From: Bacillota bacterium
Lineage (GTDB): Bacteria; Bacillota; Clostridia; Acetivibrionales; DTU013
NCBI GenBank assembly: GCA_023435745.1
Contig: JAEZMD010000010.1
Coordinates: 1-64,000 of the forward strand
DNA length: 64,000 nt
Direction of reading: 5' to 3'
Position numbers and translations under genes: made by a program. Below the pieces are notes generated by a model. It was not told the DNA's origin. It ran no database searches and worked only from the letters and a program-made list of their open reading frames with translations. Positions 28,264 to 35,864 of this stretch are shown piece after piece. Numbering within the stretch: the first letter of the stretch is position 1; every line of letters begins with the position of its first letter.

Positions 28264-29262
28264 TTGGCATTTGATATGTTTAATTCGCCGGAAGTGGTTG
28301 CATTTGCGGTAACCTTTATACTGGCGGTGGTTGCGGGACCTATCATCATTCCATTACTTAAACGGCTGAAATTTGGGCAGACGGTGAGAGATGACGGGCC
28401 GGCCAGCCATTTGAAGAAAATGGGCATTCCGACCATAGGCGGCTTGATTTTTATCATTCCTATGATCATCACATCACTGATATTTACACCCAAATACCCC
28501 GGGATTCTGCCGATTCTGGCGGTTACGATGGGATTTGCAGCGATAGGCTTTATTGATGATATGATCAAGGTAATCAAAAAAAACAAGGACGGTCTGACCG
28601 CAAAGCAGAAATCCTTCGGACAATTTACGGTATCCGCTGTTTTTGCGTTTTATGTGGCCTATACGCCTTCTCTAGGAACAGGAATGATCCTGCCTTTCAC
28701 GGGCAGCAACGCAATAGTGGAACTGCCTGTATGGCTATTCATTCCGCTTGTGATCATTGTCATGTACCTGATAACCAATTCGGTGAACATGACGGATGGG
28801 GTGGACGGCCTTGCGGCAGGAGTCACACTGATCGTTACGGTATTCTTTACGATTGTTGCCATGACGGCAGATCAGTGGGATGTGATTAAGCTGATTTGTT
28901 CTATCACAGCAGGAGGCTGTTTGGGCTTTTTGATATTTAACATTTATCCGGCAAAGGTAATCATGGGAGACACCGGTTCTCTCGCATTAGGCGGTGTTGT
29001 CGGAGCCGCTGCGGTCGTTATGAAAATGCCCTGGATCCTGTTGGTGGTGGGTGCAATATACGCTGTTGAGAGCCTGTCTGTGTTTATACAGGTGACATCC
29101 TTCAAGCTCAGGGGGAAAAGGGTCTTCAAGATGGCTCCGATCCATCACCATTTTGAGTTGTCCGGGTGGAAGGAGACGAAGGTGGTTACCGTTTTCTGGC
29201 TCATCACTCTGGCTTTGTGTTTCGTTGGCTTTGCCACGTTGAGGATGAACCTTTTCGGATAA
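28264..29262 (+). CDS. mraY: Phospho-MurNAc-pentapeptide translocase
   Basis: MraY transfers phospho-MurNAc-pentapeptide to undecaprenyl phosphate, giving lipid I at the membrane. 332 residues with about ten helices. Visible motifs: DDGPASHLKKMGIPTIGG, the aspartates of FIDDMIKV, NMTDGVDGLAAG, MGDTGSLALGG and the histidine-rich PIHHHFELSGW. The start is TTG 28264 after GGGGGAA. murD would usually follow; here ftsW follows after 24 bases. Confidence 0.95.
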   Translation: MAFDMFNSPEVVAFAVTFILAVVAGPIIIPLLKRLKFGQTVRDDGPASHLKKMGIPTIGGLIFIIPMIITSLIFTPKYPGILPILAVTMGFAAIGFIDDMIKVIKKNKDGLTAKQKSFGQFTVSAVFAFYVAYTPSLGTGMILPFTGSNAIVELPVWLFIPLVIIVMYLITNSVNMTDGVDGLAAGVTLIVTVFFTIVAMTADQWDVIKLICSITAGGCLGFLIFNIYPAKVIMGDTGSLALGGVVGAAAVVMKMPWILLVVGAIYAVESLSVFIQVTSFKLRGKRVFKMAPIHHHFELSGWKETKVVTVFWLITLALCFVGFATLRMNLFG

Positions 29263-29286
29263 CGCTGCTGAACCTGGAGGTTTCTA

Positions 29287-30396
29287 ATGAAGGATAAAAA
29301 ACCGTTTGATTTCATCCTGTTTATCACAGTACTGATATTGCTGTCGCTGGGCCTGATCATGGTTTTCAGCGCCAGTGCGCCAACTGCTGAAAAAGAATAT
29401 GGGAATATATACCATTATATAAACAGGCAGCTTGCTTTTGCGGCACTGGGCATGGTTGCCATGCTTTTTGCCGCAAATCTTGACTATCACAAGTACGGAA
29501 GGAAATTCGTCTGGGCGCTGATGGGGGCCTCCATCGTTCTGCTTATACTGGTCCTGATTCCAGGCATAGGCAGTGACGCCAATGGCTCCTGGAGATGGAT
29601 CGTAATCGCAGGCATCCGTTTCCAACCCTCTGAGCTGGCAAAACTGGCACTGATTCTTTTCTTTGCCTTCAGCCTTTCTAAACGGAAACGACCGCTCAAC
29701 TCATTTTTTATGGATCTGATGCCCTACCTTTTCGTGATCGGACTTATTGCACTGCTCCTTTTGCTTGAAACGCATCTTAGCGCAACAATCATAATGATCG
29801 CTGTTGCTATGATTATATTATTTGCCGCAGGGGCGAAATTAAGGCATTTTGCACTGCTCATTGCCCCTGTAGCTGCTGTGATTACAGTGGTGATTATGTT
29901 TACGGACTATATGACGCCCCGCATTAATGCGTGGCTCGATCCATGGAGTAAACCCCGCACAGATGGATATCAGACTATTCAGTCGCTTTATGCAATCGGA
30001 TCCGGCGGATTATTCGGGCGCGGCCTTGGACAGAGCATGCAGAAATTTTTGTATGTTCCCGAACCTCATAACGACTATATTTTTGCAATACTGGCCGAGG
30101 AGCTTGGATTTGTAGGCGTACTTGCCGTATTGCTGCTTTTTATGATATTTATCTGGAGGGGCATCAAGATCGCTCTGAACGCGCCGGATGTCTATGGCAG
30201 CCTGATTGCCGTCGGGATTACGGCGTTGATTGCGGTACAAAGTCTGTTTAACGTGGCCGTCGTCACCAATACGGTTCCGCCAACAGGGGTTTCACTGCCT
30301 TTCTTCAGTTCCGGCGGCACCTCCCTAGTCCTGTTTATGGTTGAGGCCGGCATATTGCTCAATGTCTCGCGTTATTCAAGGTATGAAAGAATCTGA
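29287..30396 (+). CDS. ftsW: FtsW/SpoVE SEDS glycan polymerase
   Basis: The SEDS polymerase that partners the class B PBP of this cluster in septal (or spore cortex) peptidoglycan synthesis. 369 residues, about ten helices; signatures RFQPSELAKLAL, LLETHLSATII and the C-terminal GVSLPFFSSGGTSL. FtsW and SpoVE are hard to tell apart by sequence. ATG 29287 follows CTGGAGG. The last 31 bases of coding and trailing sequence recur at 30896-30926. Confidence 0.92.
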   Translation: MKDKKPFDFILFITVLILLSLGLIMVFSASAPTAEKEYGNIYHYINRQLAFAALGMVAMLFAANLDYHKYGRKFVWALMGASIVLLILVLIPGIGSDANGSWRWIVIAGIRFQPSELAKLALILFFAFSLSKRKRPLNSFFMDLMPYLFVIGLIALLLLLETHLSATIIMIAVAMIILFAAGAKLRHFALLIAPVAAVITVVIMFTDYMTPRINAWLDPWSKPRTDGYQTIQSLYAIGSGGLFGRGLGQSMQKFLYVPEPHNDYIFAILAEELGFVGVLAVLLLFMIFIWRGIKIALNAPDVYGSLIAVGITALIAVQSLFNVAVVTNTVPPTGVSLPFFSSGGTSLVLFMVEAGILLNVSRYSRYERI

Positions 30397-30399
30397 ACA
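30369..30399 (+). repeat. ftsW 3'-end sequence, copy 1
   Basis: This 31-base segment covers the last codons (YSRYERI) and stop of ftsW. It recurs at 30896-30926 with two mismatches, 527 bases downstream. Confidence 0.85.
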
Positions 30400-30446
30400 T
30401 ATCTCCAAATGTTGTTTTGCCGGCATTGGCTGCCGATATCGGTTGT

Positions 30447-30557
30447 CGAAATGGCCAAATGATACTATGCCTGTATTGACCACCGAAATGGCCAAATACT
30501 ACTATGCCGATGTCAGTTGTCGAAATGGTCATCATGGCTTTGAGGCAGTTAGCTTCA
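30447..30557 (+). repeat. Three imperfect 37-bp direct repeats
   Basis: Units begin at 30447, 30484 and 30521. The first two share CGAAATGGCCAAAT and then TACTATGCC; the third keeps only the first part (CGAAATGG). Similarity also reaches back to TGCCGATATCGGTTGT before the first unit. There are no unique spacers, so it is not a CRISPR array. Confidence 0.6.
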
Positions 30558-30895
30558 TTGATGAAGCTATGAATAGCGCAAGCTGGTAATGCAAATCTAT
30601 GAGGGGGGCGCACAAAATTTCGAGTAGAGGACAAATTTCATGCAATTTGAGCCAATAATTGCTAGTATTAACCCCATTTTAATGCAAAAATTATTCCTAT
30701 GTCAGAGAATGCGTTCTATACTTGAAATTTCGAGTAGTGTGCCTCACAAGTTTATACCGCTCTGGTATATGCATCTATGTACACATTCTTGATTTATACG
30801 ATGCCGTAATATAATATTAATCCTACTTTGTTTTGGAAGCTGCATCGGTCAGAGATTCCGGCAATATATTTCATGTGATGCCCCTCTTCGGAGAT

Positions 30896-30926
30896 GCGCT
30901 ATTCCAGGTATGAAAGAATCTGAACA
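30896..30926 (+). repeat. ftsW 3'-end sequence, copy 2
   Basis: Matches 30369-30399 at 29 of 31 positions, including the reading-frame end and stop. After this copy the sequence leads through a hairpin into the murA fragment, so this copy may preserve an older ftsW-murA junction. Confidence 0.85.
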
Positions 30927-30937
30927 CATTACATTTT

Positions 30938-30965
30938 CCTCGCATAAAATAAGATGTGTGCGAGG
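30938..30965 (+). terminator. Hairpin over the murA-fragment ribosome site
   Basis: CCTCGCA (30938-30944) pairs with TGCGAGG (30959-30965), followed by TGTTTTT. It resembles an intrinsic terminator after the old ftsW end. The right arm contains the GAGG ribosome site of the ATG at 30973, so the hairpin could also block translation. Confidence 0.5.
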
Positions 30966-30972
30966 TGTTTTT

Positions 30973-31341
30973 ATGAGCAAATTAGTTATTGCAGGCGGAG
31001 CCAGACTTAATGGCGAAATTGCGGTGGAGGGCTCCAAAAATGCTGTTTTGCCGATATTGGCCGCATCCTTGCTCAACGGCGGGGAAAGCGTTATCAAGAA
31101 TTGTCCCAGATTACGAGATGTGGAGGTAATGATAGAAATATTAAGAAAAATAGGCTGTAGTGCAAAAATGGAAGGAGATGTTATCACTGTCAACTCTTCA
31201 ACAATCAGAGAAACCCAGATACCGGTAGAATTGGCTGCAGAAATGCGGTCATCCATTATTTTTATGGGACCAATGCTGGCTCGATGCGGTAAAGTGACTA
31301 TAAGCTACCCGGGTGACGGTAAAACTCTTTCGGTCATATGA
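30973..31341 (+). pseudogene. murA: Truncated UDP-GlcNAc enolpyruvyl transferase fragment
   Basis: The first 114 or so codons match MurA, the enzyme that starts muropeptide synthesis: the N-terminus (IAGGARLNGEIAVEGSKNAVLP) with the conserved KN pair, LASLLNGGESVI, and MRSSIIFMGPMLARCGKVTISYPG. Homology then stops abruptly near nt 31314, just before the expected GGCSIGPRPID, and eight unrelated codons lead to a stop. About 300 residues, including the catalytic cysteine region, are missing. The fragment cannot be an active enzyme; a full murA must lie elsewhere. Confidence 0.9.
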
Positions 31342-31390
31342 CAGCCATATGCAGGTCACATATCGGTCACATGTCGATCATATGACAGCT
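31332..31390 (+). repeat. Short tandem-like GGTCAYATG repeats at the murA break
   Basis: Degenerate units GGTCATATGACAGC, GGTCACATATC, GGTCACATGTC and GATCATATGACAGC follow one another. The first and last share TCATATGACAGC exactly. The array starts within about 20 bases of the point where murA homology ends. Confidence 0.65.
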
Positions 31391-31702
31391 ATTCAGACCT
31401 AACTTTTTGAACTATTGTACAGTGTTAGAAACTTTGGCCACATGCAGCTTAGAGATATATAGTCAGAGCGGGGATACGCAAGTCGGCTGTCTGAGCAAAA
31501 TGCTTCATATCAATACTTTCCGAGCATTATTGCGAGTTTCGACTTGCCCGAGCTGAACAATAACTATCAGTTACATGTTTCCTGCAAATTTCTTAAAACA
31601 CAAATTTCTAAGTTGTTGTTTCATGAAAGTGATAAATAAGGTATAATCATTTTATACCTGTCCTACACGAATAGATAAGCAGCAGGGGGTAGTATTGATT
31701 TT
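31391..31702 (+). other. Non-coding stretch before the sigma factor
   Basis: No gene is seen on either strand. It is AT-rich and contains the presumed promoter region of the sigma-factor gene near 31616-31660, including a TATAAT inside a perfect inverted repeat. The ATT GAT TTT codons just before ATG 31703 are in frame but not a usual start. Confidence 0.5.
31639..31659 (+). promoter_or_regulatory. Inverted repeat overlapping a TATAAT box
   Basis: AGGTATAA and TTATACCT, eight perfect bases each, flank TCATT. The left arm contains a TATAAT -10 match (31642-31647), about 45 bases before the sigma-factor start after allowing for a short leader. A dyad here could be an operator; no good -35 hexamer is visible. 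Confidence 0.5.
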
Positions 31703-32299
31703 ATGGGTCAGAATGAGCAGCTTCTGCTCGAGAGGGCAAAGGACGGCGATATTGCTGCCTTTGAAGAACTGATAGAGAGCTATCAGAAAAAAATATTCAA
31801 CCTGGCATACAGAATTCTCGGCAATTATGACGATGCCGGTGACATGGCACAGGAAGCGCTGATCAGAATATTCAGATCGATTGCCAATTTCAAAGAACAA
31901 TCGTCTTTTTCGACATGGGTTTATAGAATTACTACCAATGTATGTCTTGATGAGATCAGAAAGAAGAAGAATAAGAAGGTCATTTCTCTTGACGAGGAAA
32001 TCCGTATGGACGACGGCGAGATGAAACGCCAGATCATGAGTGATGACATACAGCCGGATGCGGCCGCGGAACTGGAAGAATTACGGATTCTTGTCAGCGA
32101 TGCGATCAACAGTCTGCCTGAGGATCAAAGGCTTGTTATTACACTCCGTGATATACAGGGCCTGAGCTACGAAGAGATTTCCTCGGTGCTTGATTGCCCC
32201 TCCGGTACGGTCAAATCCAGAATCAACAGAGCAAGGCAGGCTTTGAAAAATGTTTTGTCAACCAAGCGGGAACTTTTTGATGAAGAGTACGTCAAATAA
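31703..32299 (+). CDS. ECF RNA polymerase sigma factor
   Basis: A 198-residue SigW/RpoE-like factor. Region 2 spans about residues 20-90 (YRILGNYDDAGDMAQEALIRIFRSI with FSTWVYRITTNVCLDEIR), and region 4 about 130-185 (LPEDQRLVITLRDIQGLSYEEISSVL, PSGTVKSRINRARQALK). It is followed 19 bases later by a zinc-finger anti-sigma gene, so it should be membrane-sequestered until a surface signal arrives. ATG 31703 has AGGGGG upstream with rather long spacing. Confidence 0.93.
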   Translation: MGQNEQLLLERAKDGDIAAFEELIESYQKKIFNLAYRILGNYDDAGDMAQEALIRIFRSIANFKEQSSFSTWVYRITTNVCLDEIRKKKNKKVISLDEEIRMDDGEMKRQIMSDDIQPDAAAELEELRILVSDAINSLPEDQRLVITLRDIQGLSYEEISSVLDCPSGTVKSRINRARQALKNVLSTKRELFDEEYVK

Positions 32300-32318
32300 A
32301 ACGAAAGGAGGGTTGGGG

Positions 32319-33449
32319 ATGACAAGCTGCTTGAATGCCAGAGACAATATCTGCGCATACATCGATCATGAATTGAATGAAGAAGAGAAGCTTTGCTTTG
32401 AAGAACATATCAGCAATTGCAGCGGGTGCCGCAGAGAACTGGAAGAAATGACCCGGATCGTCGGACTTTGCACCAGACTGCCGCAGCAGGAGCTGCCTGC
32501 GGATTTTAACGCTGAGCTGCATGAAAAACTGCTGGCTGTTGCCGACAAACAGACAAGAGATTCAAAAAGTATTTGGAAGAAAAAAAGCTTCATTTTCACA
32601 AGAACAGTTGCATCCATAGCTGCCGGTGTTCTCCTGATCTTCCTTGCCGGAAGTTTTGTCAGACTAGGGATGAACTCATCAAAAACCGCCGATAGTGCTG
32701 CTCCGCAGTCTGCGAATATGACAATGGCAGCCGAAGCGCCTTCAGCTGACAAATTAGACACGGGGTCAGAAAGCTATGGTAATGCGGAGGCAGAAATTGA
32801 AGCTGGTGGCGCTGCAATAGCGGAAGATGCAATTACACACTTCAGCATGTCCGTTGATGAGTCAAAAAGTGTGGAGGTGGATCGCTCAGCCACTATAGAG
32901 GAACGTGAGGCGTCAATGTATTTGAGCGGAATGGCGGCTGGTGAAACGGTTTATTACAGAATGTCGACGGTCACGATTACTGCGGATGAACCGGAAGAGA
33001 TGGCTGAAACAATTAAAGTACTGGCTGCAGGAAACGGCGGCGAAGAAGAGGCTCCCGCAACGATGCTGAAGATTCAGGATGCAAATGCGGAAAGGATCGA
33101 AGCCAGATTCAGCGAAGCAATTGCCGGCATACAAACGCCTCTTAGATTTGTTTTCCAGTACGACTCTTATGACAAGTTCATTACGGTGCTCAATGATGCT
33201 TTGGGTGCGGCAAATGTACAGATGGGCGCTTTTGTATCGGAAGATGTGACAGACACGATCAACAGCATGATCAGTGAATCTGAAGCAATCGATGAACGAT
33301 TGCAGGAGCTTCAAAAGGAAAAAAAGAGTACAGACAGTGATGAGATAACCGGACTGAAAAAGCAAAAAGAGACAATTGAAGCTCAAATTGAGGAAATGAG
33401 GCTGGATTCGGATCTTGTTACAGTGACGATCTATATAAATAAAAAATAA
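32319..33449 (+). CDS. Zinc-finger anti-sigma factor with DUF4349 exodomain
   Basis: A 376-residue partner of the ECF sigma. The N-terminal zf-HC2 segment has the H-x3-C-x2-C motif in HISNCSGC; it should bind and hold the sigma. One transmembrane helix lies near residues 95-115 (VASIAAGVLLIFLAGSFV). The extracellular part (about 185-376) resembles DUF4349, with a coiled coil near the end (ERLQELQKEKKS... KQKETIEAQIEEM). ATG 32319 follows AAAGGAGGG. Earlier in-frame starts overlap the sigma gene and lack a ribosome site. Confidence 0.88.
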   Translation: MTSCLNARDNICAYIDHELNEEEKLCFEEHISNCSGCRRELEEMTRIVGLCTRLPQQELPADFNAELHEKLLAVADKQTRDSKSIWKKKSFIFTRTVASIAAGVLLIFLAGSFVRLGMNSSKTADSAAPQSANMTMAAEAPSADKLDTGSESYGNAEAEIEAGGAAIAEDAITHFSMSVDESKSVEVDRSATIEEREASMYLSGMAAGETVYYRMSTVTITADEPEEMAETIKVLAAGNGGEEEAPATMLKIQDANAERIEARFSEAIAGIQTPLRFVFQYDSYDKFITVLNDALGAANVQMGAFVSEDVTDTINSMISESEAIDERLQELQKEKKSTDSDEITGLKKQKETIEAQIEEMRLDSDLVTVTIYINKK

Positions 33450-33520
33450 TTAAAAAAAAAGAGAAACGATTTAACAACAGCAGCCATTTATGGCGGGGTC
33501 ACGCCTGCTGTATCCGCACC

Positions 33521-35086
33521 TTATTCAACAAATTGTGTGTATTGCAGATGTTTGTGTACGTATTTGTTCATAATAACTGCAGCTTGGTCCTGACTAATCT
33601 GTTCGGCATTTTTAATATCAGGTTCATCCTCGGTTGTATAAAACCACGGATGCTCTTCATCTTGCAAACTATAATATAGAACAGATTCCAACGGGGTCAA
33701 TTCGGTTCCGATATAGGTATAATAGCTGTATCTGGACTCAAAGGCGCTGCTGGAACTCTCATTGGCAATACAGCCGTTTTCACAGAGGTAATATCGGTTT
33801 CGCTCCCATCCGTCAAGTACATGAAACACCTCCCTGTTCACGATGGTGTAGATATCGTAAATGACACCATCCCAAGCGCCGTTATCCCAGCCATCCGTAT
33901 TTGCGCCAAATATGAGTTCATCTACGCCGTTGCCATCAATGTCTTTTATCAGATAACCAAGCGTTTCATAGTCCCAATGCTGATAGAACGCGCTGCTGAA
34001 CGGTTCCTCCTCCGGATAATTGCCGTCAAAATTTTCGAGCACATCTCTTGCCTGTGCGATCAGTTCGTCGTATCCTGAATATTCCGTTCCTCCTAAAGCC
34101 GTCTCAGTTGAGGTGAAATCCTTGAATTGCAGACTACCATAATCAATGGGCGCCGATTCGATGTGCAACTCGTCCTCGCCCGCGATTAGGTATTCGAGCG
34201 TGACAACTCTGGTGTTCACGTCATAAGCAGCAGAGGCCGGGCGCGCCAAATGCTTGTCTCCCGGTATGTTCAGCATCGCATCCTTCACACTGGACACCTG
34301 AGGGACACCTTCTTTCATCCGATAGACCCAAACATCACGCACCCCGTCCGCGTTATAGGTGACATTGCATATCAGCTCCGCCTGGCCGTCGCCGTCCAGA
34401 TCCTCGGCAATATCGTTCACGTCCTCGCCGAAACTCTCCGCAAAACAGAATGCAGAATCGTCCCGTACCATGTAATACCAGAAGTTGCCCCAGCCATAAC
34501 TGGTCAAATTCTCCAGAACAAAGCCGTTCAGTTGCGGGATGGCGTCGAAGGAGCGCAGAGAATACCGCATACCCGAGCCGGAATCGGATGGCGCGCTGCC
34601 GAGCACCGTAACGGCTCCGTCTCTCCGCAGGAGAATTTCGATCCGATCGCCCTGATTGCGCAGACCGATCTCATAGCCTTCCTGATGCACCAGCCAGACC
34701 TCGCCGTCAACCGGAGACGCGTTTTCCGGTACGTCTTCCACCACCAGCGCGCCGTCGGTGTTGCCCAGCGGAATGGTATTGGCGTTGGCGCCCGACGCGG
34801 ACGGACTCACGGCGGCAGTGGAGGATGAGGGATTCGCAGCCGTGCCAGGGTTGTTGGTGCCAGCATTTTTGGCTCCGGTGAAGGTGGCGCACGCCGCCAA
34901 GAACGCGACAAGAATCACGGTGACAAGAGTATAAAGCGCCGTCTTCGGTTTTTTCGCAATCTGTCTTATCAGCACCAGCGCCCAAAGCGTGTATTGTATG
35001 CGCAGACGGATCTTACCGCGCAGGATAAAACGCAAGGCGGCTACCACTGCGATGAGGACAGATGAGGATATGATCCATTCAGTCAT
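33521..35086 (-). CDS. BlaR1/M56-derived membrane protein lacking the peptidase core
   Basis: The first 35 residues (MTEWIISSSVLIAVVAALRF, then LRGKIRLRIQYTLWAL) match the start of M56/BlaR1 sensor peptidases. At about residue 38 the sequence jumps straight to the last M56 helix (AKKPKTALYTLVTVILV, AFLAAC, TFTGAKN). The 200-odd residues that carry HExxH are absent, in frame. A Ser/Thr/Ala/Asn-rich linker and a 430-residue extracellular domain follow, with two calcium-loop-like repeats (DLDGDGQAEL, DIDGNGVDEL). LAAC looks like a lipobox. It overlaps blaI by eight bases. The region is visibly GC-richer than its surroundings. Confidence 0.8.
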   Translation of the reverse strand: MTEWIISSSVLIAVVAALRFILRGKIRLRIQYTLWALVLIRQIAKKPKTALYTLVTVILVAFLAACATFTGAKNAGTNNPGTAANPSSSTAAVSPSASGANANTIPLGNTDGALVVEDVPENASPVDGEVWLVHQEGYEIGLRNQGDRIEILLRRDGAVTVLGSAPSDSGSGMRYSLRSFDAIPQLNGFVLENLTSYGWGNFWYYMVRDDSAFCFAESFGEDVNDIAEDLDGDGQAELICNVTYNADGVRDVWVYRMKEGVPQVSSVKDAMLNIPGDKHLARPASAAYDVNTRVVTLEYLIAGEDELHIESAPIDYGSLQFKDFTSTETALGGTEYSGYDELIAQARDVLENFDGNYPEEEPFSSAFYQHWDYETLGYLIKDIDGNGVDELIFGANTDGWDNGAWDGVIYDIYTIVNREVFHVLDGWERNRYYLCENGCIANESSSSAFESRYSYYTYIGTELTPLESVLYYSLQDEEHPWFYTTEDEPDIKNAEQISQDQAAVIMNKYVHKHLQYTQFVE

Positions 35087-35495
35087 GTTTTTTCGCCTCG
35101 CAGTCCTTTGACGCCCGATCCACATCTGCCTGACGCAGGATTGCGTACAGTTCGTCGATCTCTTCCCTTGACAATTCCTGCTTTTTCGTAATGGCGCTCA
35201 TCATCATGCTGACGCTGCCCTTACAGGCACGGCTGAGAAACGCGTCTGTTTCCCGTATCAGCGCGTCCTCGCGGGTGATCATAGGCGAATATATATTAAT
35301 ACCGCTGCTCTCATTGCAGAGCACTGCGCCCTTTTTAACCGCACGGTGCAGCAGCGTCAGCGTGGTCGTCCGTGACCAGCCGGTAAGCTCACTGAAATGG
35401 TCCGAGGCCTCACGCCCCGTACACGGGGCATTCTCCCACAGATATTCCATCAAGCTCCATTCAGCTGTCGTAAGACTTATATGTTTTTCAGCCAC
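35079..35495 (-). CDS. BlaI/MecI-type transcriptional repressor
   Basis: A 138-residue winged-helix repressor (SLTTAEWSLMEYLWE, then ELTGWSRTTTLTLLHRAVKKGAV). Members bind dyads near their own promoter and are inactivated when a BlaR1-type partner cleaves them. I start it at GTG 35495 (MAEKHISLTTAEW): the promoter at 35536-35564 puts transcription start near 35529, so the upstream in-frame ATGs (35537, 35609) lie within or before the promoter, and GGGAG precedes this GTG. Its stop overlaps the start of the BlaR-like gene. Confidence 0.88.
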   Translation of the reverse strand: MAEKHISLTTAEWSLMEYLWENAPCTGREASDHFSELTGWSRTTTLTLLHRAVKKGAVLCNESSGINIYSPMITREDALIRETDAFLSRACKGSVSMMMSAITKKQELSREEIDELYAILRQADVDRASKDCEAKKHD

Positions 35496-35522
35496 CGTCT
35501 CATACTCCCATCTGACTACGTT

Positions 35523-35564
35523 TGTAGACAATCTCATTGTATATCTTCTGTCTACACTTGTCAA
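35523..35564 (-). promoter_or_regulatory. blaI promoter with overlapping dyad operator
   Basis: On the minus strand TTGACA (35564-35559) and TACAAT (35541-35536) are exactly 17 bases apart, near consensus. An inverted repeat, TGTAGACA (35523-35530) and TGTCTACA (35549-35556), covers the spacer and the start-site side. TGTAGAC-type half-sites resemble known BlaI/MecI operators, so autorepression is expected. Confidence 0.8.
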
Positions 35565-35605
35565 CATCCTTGTGACTTCCCATCTTTGAGGCGGCTGTTG
35601 TTTTG

Positions 35606-35815
35606 TCACATATTAACTGGAAGGCTCGTGATATTTAAACCGGGGATTTGCTTGAAATGCTTATCGTGCGTGACTAGAAGCAGATTATTCTTGATGGCAG
35701 CGGCAGCTATTGCAATATCAGTCAGCGGTATGGTCAGCCCGCTTTTTCCAAGATTATATGATAGGTTGCCCGTTTTAATCCAATCCTTATGAAAATCAAG
35801 ATATAAATTGCAGCC
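35606..35815 (-). pseudogene. PIN-domain (VapC-like) toxin remnant
   Basis: The last 65 or so codons match the C-terminal half of PIN/VapC RNases: GLTIPLTDIAIAAAAIKNN, then LLLVTHDKHFKQIPGLN, including the conserved aspartates of the D-x-x-I-A and T-x-D motifs. The N-terminal part with the first catalytic aspartate is missing; the open frame upstream (to 35890) is antisense to the polA start and shows no PIN similarity. No antitoxin gene is seen. I read it as a decayed toxin gene. Confidence 0.65.
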
Positions 35816-35864
35816 ATTTACGACTGCTGTTTTTTTGTGTACAATAGATGCGCGGAGGAATGAT

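Larger units (their letters stand above)
30397..30972. other. Gene-free, repeat-bearing segment after ftsW
   Basis: No real gene is seen. The segment holds three imperfect 37-base units starting at 30447, 30484 and 30521 (each beginning CGAAATGG), an exact 13-base direct repeat AAATTTCGAGTAG at 30615-30627 and 30725-30737, and the second copy of the ftsW tail at 30896. AT content rises compared with the flanking genes. The short ATG frame across 30341-30589 has no family motif and begins inside ftsW. This looks like debris of an insertion or rearrangement. Confidence 0.6.

Noticed and set aside
30447..30557. Regularly spaced repeats as a CRISPR array
   Set aside because: Units are contiguous, diverging and without unique spacers, and no cas gene is nearby.
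30341..30589. Small gene overlapping the ftsW end
   Set aside because: It starts inside ftsW in another frame, follows the 37-base repeats, and has no recognisable motif or ribosome site.
33465..33512. Bidirectional terminator between the anti-sigma and BlaR-like genes
   Set aside because: ACAGCAG/CTGCTGT arms exist but the loop is about 20 bases and no T run follows on either strand.
34250..34828. 192-codon plus-strand frame antisense to the BlaR-like gene
   Set aside because: It has no motif or ribosome site; long antisense frames are expected in this GC-richer stretch.
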